Of a DNA stretch of 11,355 nt, positions 4,943 through 10,558 are shown one piece after another. Made by a program: the position numbers and the translations under genes. The notes below the pieces were generated by a model. The model had not been told where the DNA came from. It worked only from the letters and a program-made list of their open reading frames with translations, and ran no database searches. This DNA comes from Solirubrobacterales bacterium. Its GTDB lineage: Bacteria; Actinomycetota; Thermoleophilia; Solirubrobacterales; 70-9. The DNA lies in the NCBI GenBank assembly GCA_013694825.1, contig JACDBR010000109.1, positions 1 to 11,355 of the forward strand. The letters are read 5' to 3'. Each line of letters begins with the position of its first letter. Within the stretch, counting starts at the first letter, position 1.

Positions 4943-6199
4943 GTGGCTGAGGTCTCTCCTATCCAGGCCGTCCGCTACGAGCTCTCGGCGGTGCCCTCGA
5001 TGGAGGACGTCGTCGCCCCGCCATATGACGTGATCGACGCCGGGCAGCGGGCTGCGCTGCTTTCGCGCTCGCCGTTCAACGTCGTCGAAGTCGACCTTCC
5101 CGAGGCTCCGGCGGGCGAGGATGCCTACGAGCTCGCGGCCAAGACGATCGCGGGCTGGAAGCTCCAGGGGATCCTCGCCGAAGAGCGTGAGCCCACGATC
5201 TGGGCGCTGACTCAGGACTACGAGGGACCCGACGGCGCCCGACGCACCCGTAACGGGATCCTGCTCCGTAGCCGCGTGACCGGCTACGGCCCGGGGCTCG
5301 TCCGCCCGCACGAGCGCACACAGCCAGGGCCGAAGGAGGATCGGCTGCGGCTGACGCGCGCCACCAAGCTCAACCTCTCCCCCATCTTCTCGCTCTATGA
5401 CCGCGACGCTTGGCGCCACGTCAGCGGCTACACCCGCTCCGAGCCCTGGGGCGAGGCCACCGACGACGACGGCACCATCCACCGTGTCTGGCGGATCGAC
5501 GACCCGGGCGCGCACGCCGCCGTAGCCGCGGAGCTCTCCGACGCTGAGCTGCTGATCGCCGACGGCCACCACCGCTACGAGACCGCTCGCACCTACGCCG
5601 ACGAGATCGGCGGCGACGGGCCGCACCGCCACACGCTCAACTGCATCGTCTCGCTCTCCGACCCCGGCCTCACGGTGTTCGGCTACCACCGCCTGCTCGG
5701 CGACCTGCGCGAGACCGAGCGCCAAATGGCGCTCCGAAACGCGCTGCTCGAGCACTTCGATGTCGAGCAGGTATCGGAGTCGGCACTCGATCCAGCCGGT
5801 GAGGAGGGGATCGGCGTCTTCGGCTACATCGATGCCCATCACCGCCAGGGTTACCGGCTCCGCCTCAAGGACACCGCGGCGATCGACGCAGCCCTGGGCG
5901 CCCGCTCGGAGCCCTACCGCCGCCTAGACGCCACGATCCTCGAGCAGCTCGTGCTCAAGGGCGCGCTCGGAATGAGCGACGACGACATCGCCGCCAGGCG
6001 CGGGCTCGGCTACGCCAAGGGAGCGAGCGAGACGCTCGCGAAGCTCGGGCCCGACGGCTGGGACGCCGCCTTCCTGCTTCGTCCCACGCCCGTCGACCAG
6101 GTGCGGGCCGTCGCCCAGGCGGGCGAGACGATGCCGCCGAAGTCGACCTACTTCTTCCCCAAGCTGCTGACCGGGATCGTCTTCAACCCGCTCGACTGA
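4943..6199 (+). CDS. DUF1015 family protein
   Basis: The protein has 418 residues, the usual length for DUF1015. Conserved blocks are present: APPYDVI at 25-31, a RPHERTQPGPKEDRLRL block at 121-137 followed by ATKLNLSPIFSLY (140-152), and the signature LIADGHHRYETA at 204-215, whose Asp-Gly-His-His-Arg run looks like a catalytic or ligand site. No signal peptide or membrane helix is seen, so it is cytosolic. The family is widespread in bacteria and some archaea, and I know of no function established for this lineage. The start is GTG 4943, with no Shine-Dalgarno and a TAGCCT box 8 nt upstream. It is followed 93 bp later by the adenosyltransferase gene, which has its own TAGGAT box, so co-transcription is possible but not required. 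That gap holds nothing else recognisable. Confidence 0.9.
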   Translation: MAEVSPIQAVRYELSAVPSMEDVVAPPYDVIDAGQRAALLSRSPFNVVEVDLPEAPAGEDAYELAAKTIAGWKLQGILAEEREPTIWALTQDYEGPDGARRTRNGILLRSRVTGYGPGLVRPHERTQPGPKEDRLRLTRATKLNLSPIFSLYDRDAWRHVSGYTRSEPWGEATDDDGTIHRVWRIDDPGAHAAVAAELSDAELLIADGHHRYETARTYADEIGGDGPHRHTLNCIVSLSDPGLTVFGYHRLLGDLRETERQMALRNALLEHFDVEQVSESALDPAGEEGIGVFGYIDAHHRQGYRLRLKDTAAIDAALGARSEPYRRLDATILEQLVLKGALGMSDDDIAARRGLGYAKGASETLAKLGPDGWDAAFLLRPTPVDQVRAVAQAGETMPPKSTYFFPKLLTGIVFNPLD

Positions 6200-6277
6200 G
6201 TACGTCTGCGAACCGGCGCCCCAGCTGCGGAACCGGAGGCTGAGCGGCGGACGCCCGGCCGGCCCCCTGCCAGCTTC

Positions 6278-6283
6278 TAGGAT
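6278..6283 (+). promoter_or_regulatory. -10-like TAGGAT box, leaderless start of adenosyltransferase operon
   Basis: TAGGAT is followed by 9 nt and then the GTG at 6293, with no Shine-Dalgarno between. It is the likely promoter core of the three-gene run ending at 7903. A -35 element is not recognisable. Confidence 0.5.
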
Positions 6284-6292
6284 CCCTCGCCG

Positions 6293-6874
6293 GTGGTCAA
6301 GATCTACACCAAGAAGGGCGACGACGGCACGACCTCGCTCTGGTACGGCGGCCGGGTGGCGAAGTACAACCTGCGCACCGAGGCCTACGGGACGCTCGAC
6401 GAGGCGGTCGCCGCGCTCGGCGTCGCGCGCGCGGCCTGCGGCCCCGGCGATGCCGAGGTCGCTCGCGACCTGCTGCGCCTGCAATCCGAGCTGTTCGTCG
6501 CCGGTGCCGAGCTGGCGACCGCGCCCGAGGCCGCCGATCGGCTCGAGGACGGCGTCAGCCGGCTGACCGAACCGATGGTCGAGCGGCTCGAGGCGTTAAT
6601 CGACTTCTACATGGAGCGGGTCGACCTGCCGCCGAAGTTCGTGATCCCGGGTGGCACCGAGCTCTCCGCCCAGCTCGACGTCGCCCGTACCGCGATCCGG
6701 CGCGCGGAGCGGAGGATCGTGAGCCTGCGCGACGCCGAGGGCCTCGGCTCGGAGACCGTGATCCATTACGTCAACCGCGCCTCCGACCTGCTGTTCGCAA
6801 TAGCCCGCTTCACCGACCTCGACGAGCCCGAGATCTTCGGCGGCCGTGACGCCGGGAACGCAAGCGAAGCCTGA
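6293..6874 (+). CDS. PduO-type ATP:cob(I)alamin adenosyltransferase
   Basis: The protein has 193 residues, typical of PduO/MMAB enzymes, which transfer the 5'-deoxyadenosyl group of ATP to cob(I)alamin to make adenosylcobalamin. The N-terminal ATP motif is YTKKGDDGTTSL (5-16), followed by GGRVAKYNLRTEAYGTLDE (19-37). FVIPGGT (116-122) carries the Phe that, by comparison with Lactobacillus PduO, displaces the lower axial base. RTAIRRAERR (132-141) supplies the ATP-binding arginines, and NRASDLLFAIAR (161-172) the conserved Asn. The Asp in TLDE (D36) and R132 match the known intersubunit salt bridge. Key residues look intact. The enzyme is a soluble trimer in the family and usually serves methylmalonyl-CoA mutase or ribonucleotide reductase; neither lies in the window. 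The OsmC start comes 1 nt after its stop. Confidence 0.95.
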   Translation: MVKIYTKKGDDGTTSLWYGGRVAKYNLRTEAYGTLDEAVAALGVARAACGPGDAEVARDLLRLQSELFVAGAELATAPEAADRLEDGVSRLTEPMVERLEALIDFYMERVDLPPKFVIPGGTELSAQLDVARTAIRRAERRIVSLRDAEGLGSETVIHYVNRASDLLFAIARFTDLDEPEIFGGRDAGNASEA

Positions 6875-6875
6875 G

Positions 6876-7274
6876 ATGCAGGTAACCGCCCGCCGCCGCC
6901 AGGGCTACTCGCACGAGGTCTACTTCGACGGCGGCCATTGCATGCTCGTCGACGAGCCCGAGTCGGAGGGCGGTACCAACGAGGGTCCCTCGCCGATGCA
7001 GGTGCTGGCGGCGGCGCTTGCCTCCTGCACCGCGATCACGGTCGAGATGTATGCGAACCGCAAGGATTGGAACCTCGGCGAGTTCCACGTCGACGTCGAG
7101 ATGAGCACGGAAGGCCAGGAGCCGAGAAGCTTCGAGGTCTCGCTGCGGCTCGGCTGCGACCTCTCCGACGAGCAGCTCGAGCGGTTGCGGCAGATCGCCG
7201 GCAAGTGCCCGGTCCACAAGGCGCTCACCCACCAGATCGACGTCACGATCAAGGACCGCGTCGAGAGGATCTGA
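6876..7274 (+). CDS. OsmC family protein (predicted thiol peroxidase-like)
   Basis: The protein has 132 residues from the ATG at 6876. Two conserved cysteines are seen: C51 in ALASCTAIT and C111 in GKCPVHKAL, the OsmC/Ohr cysteine pair that reduces organic hydroperoxides in characterised members. NEGPSPMQVLAAALASC (35-51) is the typical helix carrying the first cysteine. The CPVHKAL motif and overall length fit the YhfA-like branch more than Ohr proper, so the physiological substrate is uncertain. The GTG at 6846 would add ten residues lying inside the adenosyltransferase gene with no ribosome site; the ATG directly after the preceding stop suits translational coupling better. It overlaps the Nudix start by 1 nt (TGATG). 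Confidence 0.92.
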   Translation: MQVTARRRQGYSHEVYFDGGHCMLVDEPESEGGTNEGPSPMQVLAAALASCTAITVEMYANRKDWNLGEFHVDVEMSTEGQEPRSFEVSLRLGCDLSDEQLERLRQIAGKCPVHKALTHQIDVTIKDRVERI

Positions 7275-7903
7275 TGCAGCCCGCCGCGGTACACGAGCCC
7301 ACGCCGCCGATCCGAGCTCGACCGCTACGCGCCGGTGATCGCCTGAGCGCTCTCGACGAGCTGCGCGGTCGGCTGCTCGAGCCCGAGGACGCCGCTGCGA
7401 TGAGGGTTCCCGGCGGGCACACCGAGGCGGCCGTCCTCGTCCCGCTGCACGGCCTCGGCGAGGATCCGGGGGTCGTCTTCACCGAGCGCCGCCACGACCT
7501 CAGCCGCCACGCCGGCGAGATCTCCTTCCCCGGCGGGCGGCGCGACCATCCGGGCGAGGATCTGCGCTCCACGGCGCTGCGCGAGGCCGAGGAGGAGATC
7601 GGACTCGACCCCGCGGGGGTGGAGCTGATCGGGGCGCTGCCTCCGATCGGGACCTTCGTCACCAACTATCGCGTCCACCCTTTCGTCGGCCTTGTCGCGC
7701 CGGGACTCGAGTACACGCTGAACCCCGGCGAGGTCGAGACGCTGCTCGACTTCCGGATTGCCCAGCTTCGCGAGGGCTTCGCGATGCGGCGTCTGGTTCG
7801 CCGCGGCGTGCCGTTTCGCACCCCGACCTACGAGGTCGACGGCCACCTGATCTGGGGCGCGACCGCCCGAATCCTGGGCGGCCTGCTCGAGCGAATGGAC
7901 TAG
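7274..7903 (+). CDS. Nudix hydrolase, CoA pyrophosphatase (NudL/YeaB-like)
   Basis: The protein has 209 residues. The CoA-specific signature is present: FTERRHDLSRHAGEISFPGG at 69-88 matches the NuCoA motif (Arg and Gly before FPGG). The Nudix box follows, GGRRDHPGEDLRSTALREAEEEIGL at 87-111 in two halves, with the metal-binding REAEEE at 103-108. Family members split CoA into 3',5'-ADP and 4'-phosphopantetheine, often preferring oxidised CoA, which suits an OsmC-type peroxidase neighbour. The C-terminal part (TPTYEVDGHLIWGATARIL, 183-201) is also family-typical. The ATG at 7274 overlaps the OsmC stop as TGATG, and GAGAGG lies 5 nt upstream. A much longer reading frame extends upstream on the same strand but is only the out-of-frame shadow of the OsmC gene. 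Its TAG overlaps the convergent sulfurtransferase stop. Confidence 0.93.
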   Translation: MQPAAVHEPTPPIRARPLRAGDRLSALDELRGRLLEPEDAAAMRVPGGHTEAAVLVPLHGLGEDPGVVFTERRHDLSRHAGEISFPGGRRDHPGEDLRSTALREAEEEIGLDPAGVELIGALPPIGTFVTNYRVHPFVGLVAPGLEYTLNPGEVETLLDFRIAQLREGFAMRRLVRRGVPFRTPTYEVDGHLIWGATARILGGLLERMD

Positions 7904-8739
7904 CCCTTCTCGATCGGCACGTCGACCAGGTTGCCCCACTCGGTCCATGAGCCGTCGTAGTTCTTGACGTCGTCGATGCCCAGCAGCTCGTGCAAGACGA
8001 ACCAGGTGTGCGCGGAGCGCTCGCCGATCCGGCAGTAAGCGATGATCGGCTGATCGGCGATCACCCCCTTCTGGGTGTAGAGCTCTCGCAGCTCGTCAGC
8101 CGACTTGAACGTGCCATCCTCGGCGACCGCCTGCGCCCACGGAACCGACGCGGCGCCGGGGATGTGGCCGCCGCGCTGGGCGCCCTCCTGCTCGTAGCCG
8201 GCCATTGCGATCAGCTCGCCGGAGAACTCCTGCGGGCTGCGGACGTCGACCAGGCGCGTCTCGGAGCCGAGCGCGCCACCGACCTCGTCGCGCTTGGCGC
8301 GGATCACGTCGTTGCCCGGGTCGGCACTGAAGGCCTGCGGCTCATGGTCGGGGACGTCTGTCGAGGTCGGCTTGTCTTCCTCGAGCCACTTCTCGCGCGG
8401 CCCGTTCATCAGCTTGACCTTGTCGTGGCCGTAGTAGAGGAAGTACCAGTAGGTGTAGGCGGCGAACCAGTTGTTGCGGTCGCCGTAGAGGACCACGGTG
8501 TGGTCGTTGGAGATCCCGCGTGAGCCCATCAGCTCGCCGAAGTCCTCCGGGCTGAGGAAGTCGCGGCGGACCTGGTCTTGGAGGTCGCCCTTCCAGTCGA
8601 AGCCGATCGCGCCGGGGATGTGCGCCTCGGCGTAGAGGGCGGTGTTCTCGTCTACCTCGACGATGCGGACGTCGGGGTCCTCGAGGTGCTCCGCCACCCA
8701 GTCGGTGGAGACGAGGACGTCCTTCGCGTAGTCAGCCAT
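7900..8739 (-). CDS. Thiosulfate/3-mercaptopyruvate sulfurtransferase, two rhodanese domains (CysA/SseA-like)
   Basis: The protein has 279 residues in two rhodanese domains, about 7-125 and 145-277. Each domain has its HIPGA motif (40-44 and 192-196). The C-terminal active loop is YCRIGERSAHTW (235-246), with catalytic Cys236, the only cysteine in the protein, and the CRIGERS loop typical of thiosulfate sulfurtransferases of the actinobacterial CysA2/CysA3 type. The N-terminal domain has YGDRNNW in place of the loop and is structural, as usual. It moves sulfane sulfur from thiosulfate to cyanide or thiols and is cytosolic. The ATG at 8739 has a strong AGGAGG (8745-8750) 5 nt upstream. A possible TTAGAT -10 lies at 8780-8775, and a small hairpin (8757-8771) sits in the short leader. 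Confidence 0.95.
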   Translation of the reverse strand: MADYAKDVLVSTDWVAEHLEDPDVRIVEVDENTALYAEAHIPGAIGFDWKGDLQDQVRRDFLSPEDFGELMGSRGISNDHTVVLYGDRNNWFAAYTYWYFLYYGHDKVKLMNGPREKWLEEDKPTSTDVPDHEPQAFSADPGNDVIRAKRDEVGGALGSETRLVDVRSPQEFSGELIAMAGYEQEGAQRGGHIPGAASVPWAQAVAEDGTFKSADELRELYTQKGVIADQPIIAYCRIGERSAHTWFVLHELLGIDDVKNYDGSWTEWGNLVDVPIEKG

Positions 8740-8756
8740 ATCGGCCTCCTCTCAAG

Positions 8757-8771
8757 GCGGGAAGCACCCGC
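8757..8771 (-). other. Small leader hairpin before the sulfurtransferase gene
   Basis: GCGGG-N5-CCCGC is a perfect 5-bp stem just upstream of the Shine-Dalgarno AGGAGG. With the TTAGAT box at 8775-8780 as -10, it would sit near the 5' end of the mRNA and could stabilise it or tune translation. Confidence 0.3.
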
Positions 8772-8774
8772 GAG

Positions 8775-8780
8775 ATCTAA
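8775..8780 (-). promoter_or_regulatory. Possible -10 (TTAGAT) of the sulfurtransferase gene
   Basis: TTAGAT on the minus strand lies in the most AT-rich part of the 185-bp divergent gap (8740-8924). That gap also holds CTGAATTCCAG at 8785-8795, a near-palindrome around GAATTC that could be an operator. The -35 position reads AAGTCC, a weak match. Nothing else is recognised up to the plus-strand TACTGT box. Confidence 0.35.
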
Positions 8781-8911
8781 CTCCCTGAATTCCAGTCGGA
8801 CTTTACTCATTTGCGCTCGCCGGCCCGCGAGCCGCCGCCCCGGCTCGAGGCTGAGGCTCCCCCGATCGGCTTCCTGAACGGCTGTCGCTGGAAACCTCCC
8901 GCTCGCGGGGG

Positions 8912-8917
8912 TACTGT
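8912..8917 (+). promoter_or_regulatory. -10-like TACTGT box before the acidic membrane protein gene
   Basis: TACTGT is followed by 7 nt and then the ATG at 8925, with no Shine-Dalgarno. The arrangement matches the other TANNNT-start pairs in the window. Confidence 0.4.
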
Positions 8918-8924
8918 TGCCTAC

Positions 8925-9575
8925 ATGGAGAGGGGCGAGGACGACCGCTCGGCGGACGAGGGCGCGCGCGAGGAGTCGGGAGCCGACGACGCCGACGCCG
9001 AGCCGACGAGCTCAGGCGACAGCTACGCCGACGACGAATCCGAGGCCGCGGCCAGCGACGAGTCCGACTACAAGCCAGGCGACGAGGATGGCTCGGAGAC
9101 CGCCGACACCGCAGAGACCGCTGAGCACGACGATTCCGGCGGCTCCGGCGGCTCGAGCGATTCGAGCGACGCCGATGACCAAGCCGTCACCGCCCCTTCG
9201 GTCGGACCCAACACGGAGTTCAACCACGAAATGCCCGAAGAGCGGCTGGCGCGCCACGAGCAGTCGACCGAAGACGCGATGGGCAACGACAAGCGTCGCG
9301 AGGTCGTCGGCGGCAGCTACGGCGCCGGCAAGCGCCGCCAGCTCGTCCTCTACGGAGCCTTCCTCGCCGTCGTCGTGGCACTGGTGATCGGCGCGCGCTT
9401 CGCGATCAGCGAGTTCGACAAGCCGCGCGAGTCGCGCAACGCCGATACCGCCCCCTGGGCCGAGCTCCCGAAGAACAAGCAGGTGCCCGCCAAGCCGATC
9501 AGCTTCCCGCGCAACGGCACCCAGCAGCTCGAGGTGCCGGATAGCGGCGTCGGCGGCACCGAGAACGCCGAGTGA
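8925..9575 (+). CDS. Acidic low-complexity single-pass membrane protein, unknown function
   Basis: The protein has 216 residues from ATG 8925. Residues 1 to about 95 are low-complexity and strongly acidic (Asp, Glu, Ser, Ala, Gly), almost certainly disordered, including GGSGGSSDSSDADD. A more ordered stretch follows (NTEFNHEMPEERLARHEQ), then basic KRREVVGGSYGAGKRRQ flanking a single membrane helix, LVLYGAFLAVVVALVIGARF at about 141-160. About 55 residues remain at the C-terminus, ending VPDSGVGGTENAE. By the positive-inside rule the basic, acidic N-terminal side is cytoplasmic and the short C-terminus is outside. I do not recognise the family. The start is placed at 8925 because upstream codons are not coding-like and a TACTGT box precedes it. 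It converges with the Rossmann gene, leaving a 9-bp gap. Confidence 0.75.
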   Translation: MERGEDDRSADEGAREESGADDADAEPTSSGDSYADDESEAAASDESDYKPGDEDGSETADTAETAEHDDSGGSGGSSDSSDADDQAVTAPSVGPNTEFNHEMPEERLARHEQSTEDAMGNDKRREVVGGSYGAGKRRQLVLYGAFLAVVVALVIGARFAISEFDKPRESRNADTAPWAELPKNKQVPAKPISFPRNGTQQLEVPDSGVGGTENAE

Positions 9576-9584
9576 TGCGCGCGC

Positions 9585-10073
9585 TCACGCGACTATCCGA
9601 GCAACGGCGCCGGCCGCGTCCTCGAGCCACGGCCCGGGCTCGCCGGGCTCGGCCTCGATCAGCTCGACCGGGATCCGCCAGCGCGCAGCGGCCGCTCTGA
9701 CGATCACGGCGCCGCCGCTGAGCACCGCCTCGTCGACGCTCCCGGTCGCCTCGTAGACGAAGCCCCTGACGGGGGTGTCGACGATCTCGGAGAGCAAGCG
9801 CTCGAGCCTGGGGCCGTGAAGAGCCGCCACCGCCTCCCGGTCGCCGGCCGCCGAGCCGAGCAGCCAGACGATCGCTGTCACGCCCTCGATCGGATCGAGC
9901 AGAGTGCCGATCCGATCCGGGTCGGCCTCGAAGGGCTCGATCCCGACCTCCTGGATCGCCGCCAGCCCGGCCGGCGAGCGCGTGGTCCCGCGGACGACCC
10001 AGCCCGCCTCGAGGAGTCTGGTTCCGAGGGCGCGGCCGCGATGGCCGCAGCCGACGATCAGCGCTCTCGCCAA
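9585..10073 (-). CDS. Short Rossmann-fold NAD(P)-binding protein
   Basis: The protein has 162 residues. ALIVGCGHRGRALGTRLLEAG (4-24, in two halves ALIVGCGHRG and RALGTRLLEAG) is a glycine-rich dinucleotide motif, GxGxxG, followed by WVVRGTTRS with an Arg that suggests NADP preference. VTAIVWLLGSA near residue 65-75 is the next core strand, and RGFVYEATGSV near 103-113 the strand that in epimerases carries the catalytic Ser/Thr. No Tyr-x-x-x-Lys pair is evident, and the protein is about half the length of extended SDR/epimerases, so it looks like a minimal Rossmann domain, catalytic role unknown. The start is TTG 10073, overlapping the upstream membrane-protein gene by 16 bp, so translational coupling is likely. 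GGGCGG just upstream may serve as a weak ribosome site. Confidence 0.7.
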   Translation of the reverse strand: MARALIVGCGHRGRALGTRLLEAGWVVRGTTRSPAGLAAIQEVGIEPFEADPDRIGTLLDPIEGVTAIVWLLGSAAGDREAVAALHGPRLERLLSEIVDTPVRGFVYEATGSVDEAVLSGGAVIVRAAAARWRIPVELIEAEPGEPGPWLEDAAGAVARIVA

Positions 10074-10489
10074 CCGCCCGGAAACTGGTCGCGCGGTGCT
10101 TCGGGCTCATCGCCCAGCGCCTCGCCGGGCCGCTCTCCCCCGCCGCCGGGCCGACCGCCCTCGCCCTCGCGCGCCTCCGGCGCGATCTCGAACTGCTCCT
10201 CGAGCTCTTGGAGCTCGCGACCGCGGCGACGGGTGTCCTCGTCCTCGGAGACCCAGCGCCGGAGCTCGGCGCCGGTCAGCTTTTCCTTTCCGCGGCGTCG
10301 CCGGTACTCGTTCTGCGCCTTGACCATCTCGCCCAACTCGTCGGCCTCGACCTGCGCCTGGGCCTCGTAGTTGGAGTGACGCGACGAGAGGCCGACGAGG
10401 TCCGCGCCGCTGCCCGGATGGCCGCTCGAGACCAGCACCAAGACGACGACGATCAGCGCCAGCAGGCCGACGATCAGAAGGAAATCCAT
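10058..10489 (-). CDS. Small N-terminally membrane-anchored protein, unknown function
   Basis: The protein has 143 residues. Residues 3-21 (LLIVGLLALIVVVLVLV and neighbours) form one membrane helix at the very N-terminus. The rest is a charged, helix-rich cytoplasmic-looking region: NYEAQAQVEADELGEMVKAQ then NEYRRRRGKEKLTGAELRRW, likely coiled coil at about 39-95. A Gly/Pro/Glu-rich disordered tail ends in FPGGWRER. No enzyme motif is seen and I do not recognise the family. It lies upstream of the Rossmann gene and overlaps it by 16 bp, suggesting a two-gene operon. The ATG at 10489 lacks a clear Shine-Dalgarno; a TAACCT box ends 10 nt upstream. It is divergent from the aminotransferase across 69 bp. 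Confidence 0.7.
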   Translation of the reverse strand: MDFLLIVGLLALIVVVLVLVSSGHPGSGADLVGLSSRHSNYEAQAQVEADELGEMVKAQNEYRRRRGKEKLTGAELRRWVSEDEDTRRRGRELQELEEQFEIAPEAREGEGGRPGGGGERPGEALGDEPEAPRDQFPGGWRER

Positions 10490-10499
10490 CGCTGCGGTC

Positions 10500-10505
10500 A
10501 GGTTA
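10500..10505 (-). promoter_or_regulatory. Possible -10 (TAACCT) for the small membrane protein operon
   Basis: TAACCT on the minus strand is followed by 10 nt and the ATG at 10489. It is slightly farther than the other TANNNT-start pairs but still fits a leaderless or near-leaderless mRNA. Confidence 0.35.
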
Positions 10506-10546
10506 GTCGCGATCGAGGTCCGAGGCTACGGTTCGCCCGCGGCGGG

Positions 10547-10552
10547 TAGGTT
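10547..10552 (+). promoter_or_regulatory. -10-like TAGGTT box, leaderless start of aminotransferase gene
   Basis: TAGGTT is followed by 6 nt and the ATG at 10559, with no Shine-Dalgarno. It supports ATG 10559 over the next in-frame ATG at 10568. Confidence 0.5.
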
Positions 10553-10558
10553 CGCTCG

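Noticed and set aside
4901..5842. 313-codon minus-strand frame opposite the DUF1015 gene
   Set aside because: The opposite strand carries all DUF1015 motifs; the antisense frame has no recognisable domain.
6206..6236. Near-direct repeat CTGCGAACCGG / CTGCGGAACCGG before the adenosyltransferase gene
   Set aside because: Only two imperfect copies in GC-rich DNA; no regular spacing or dyad to suggest an operator or cobalamin riboswitch. No B12-box-like sequence was seen.
6938..7903. Long frame that would fuse 112 extra residues to the Nudix protein
   Set aside because: The extra part lies inside the OsmC gene in another frame; ATG 7274 with GAGAGG and the TGATG overlap is a better start.
7900..8739. 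Loss of the N-terminal rhodanese cysteine as a sign of decay
   Set aside because: In two-domain sulfurtransferases the N-terminal domain is normally non-catalytic; Cys236 in CRIGERS is intact.
8811..8924. Upstream extension of the acidic membrane protein
   Set aside because: The added residues are Pro/Arg-rich non-coding-like sequence, and the ATG at 8925 has a TACTGT box in front.
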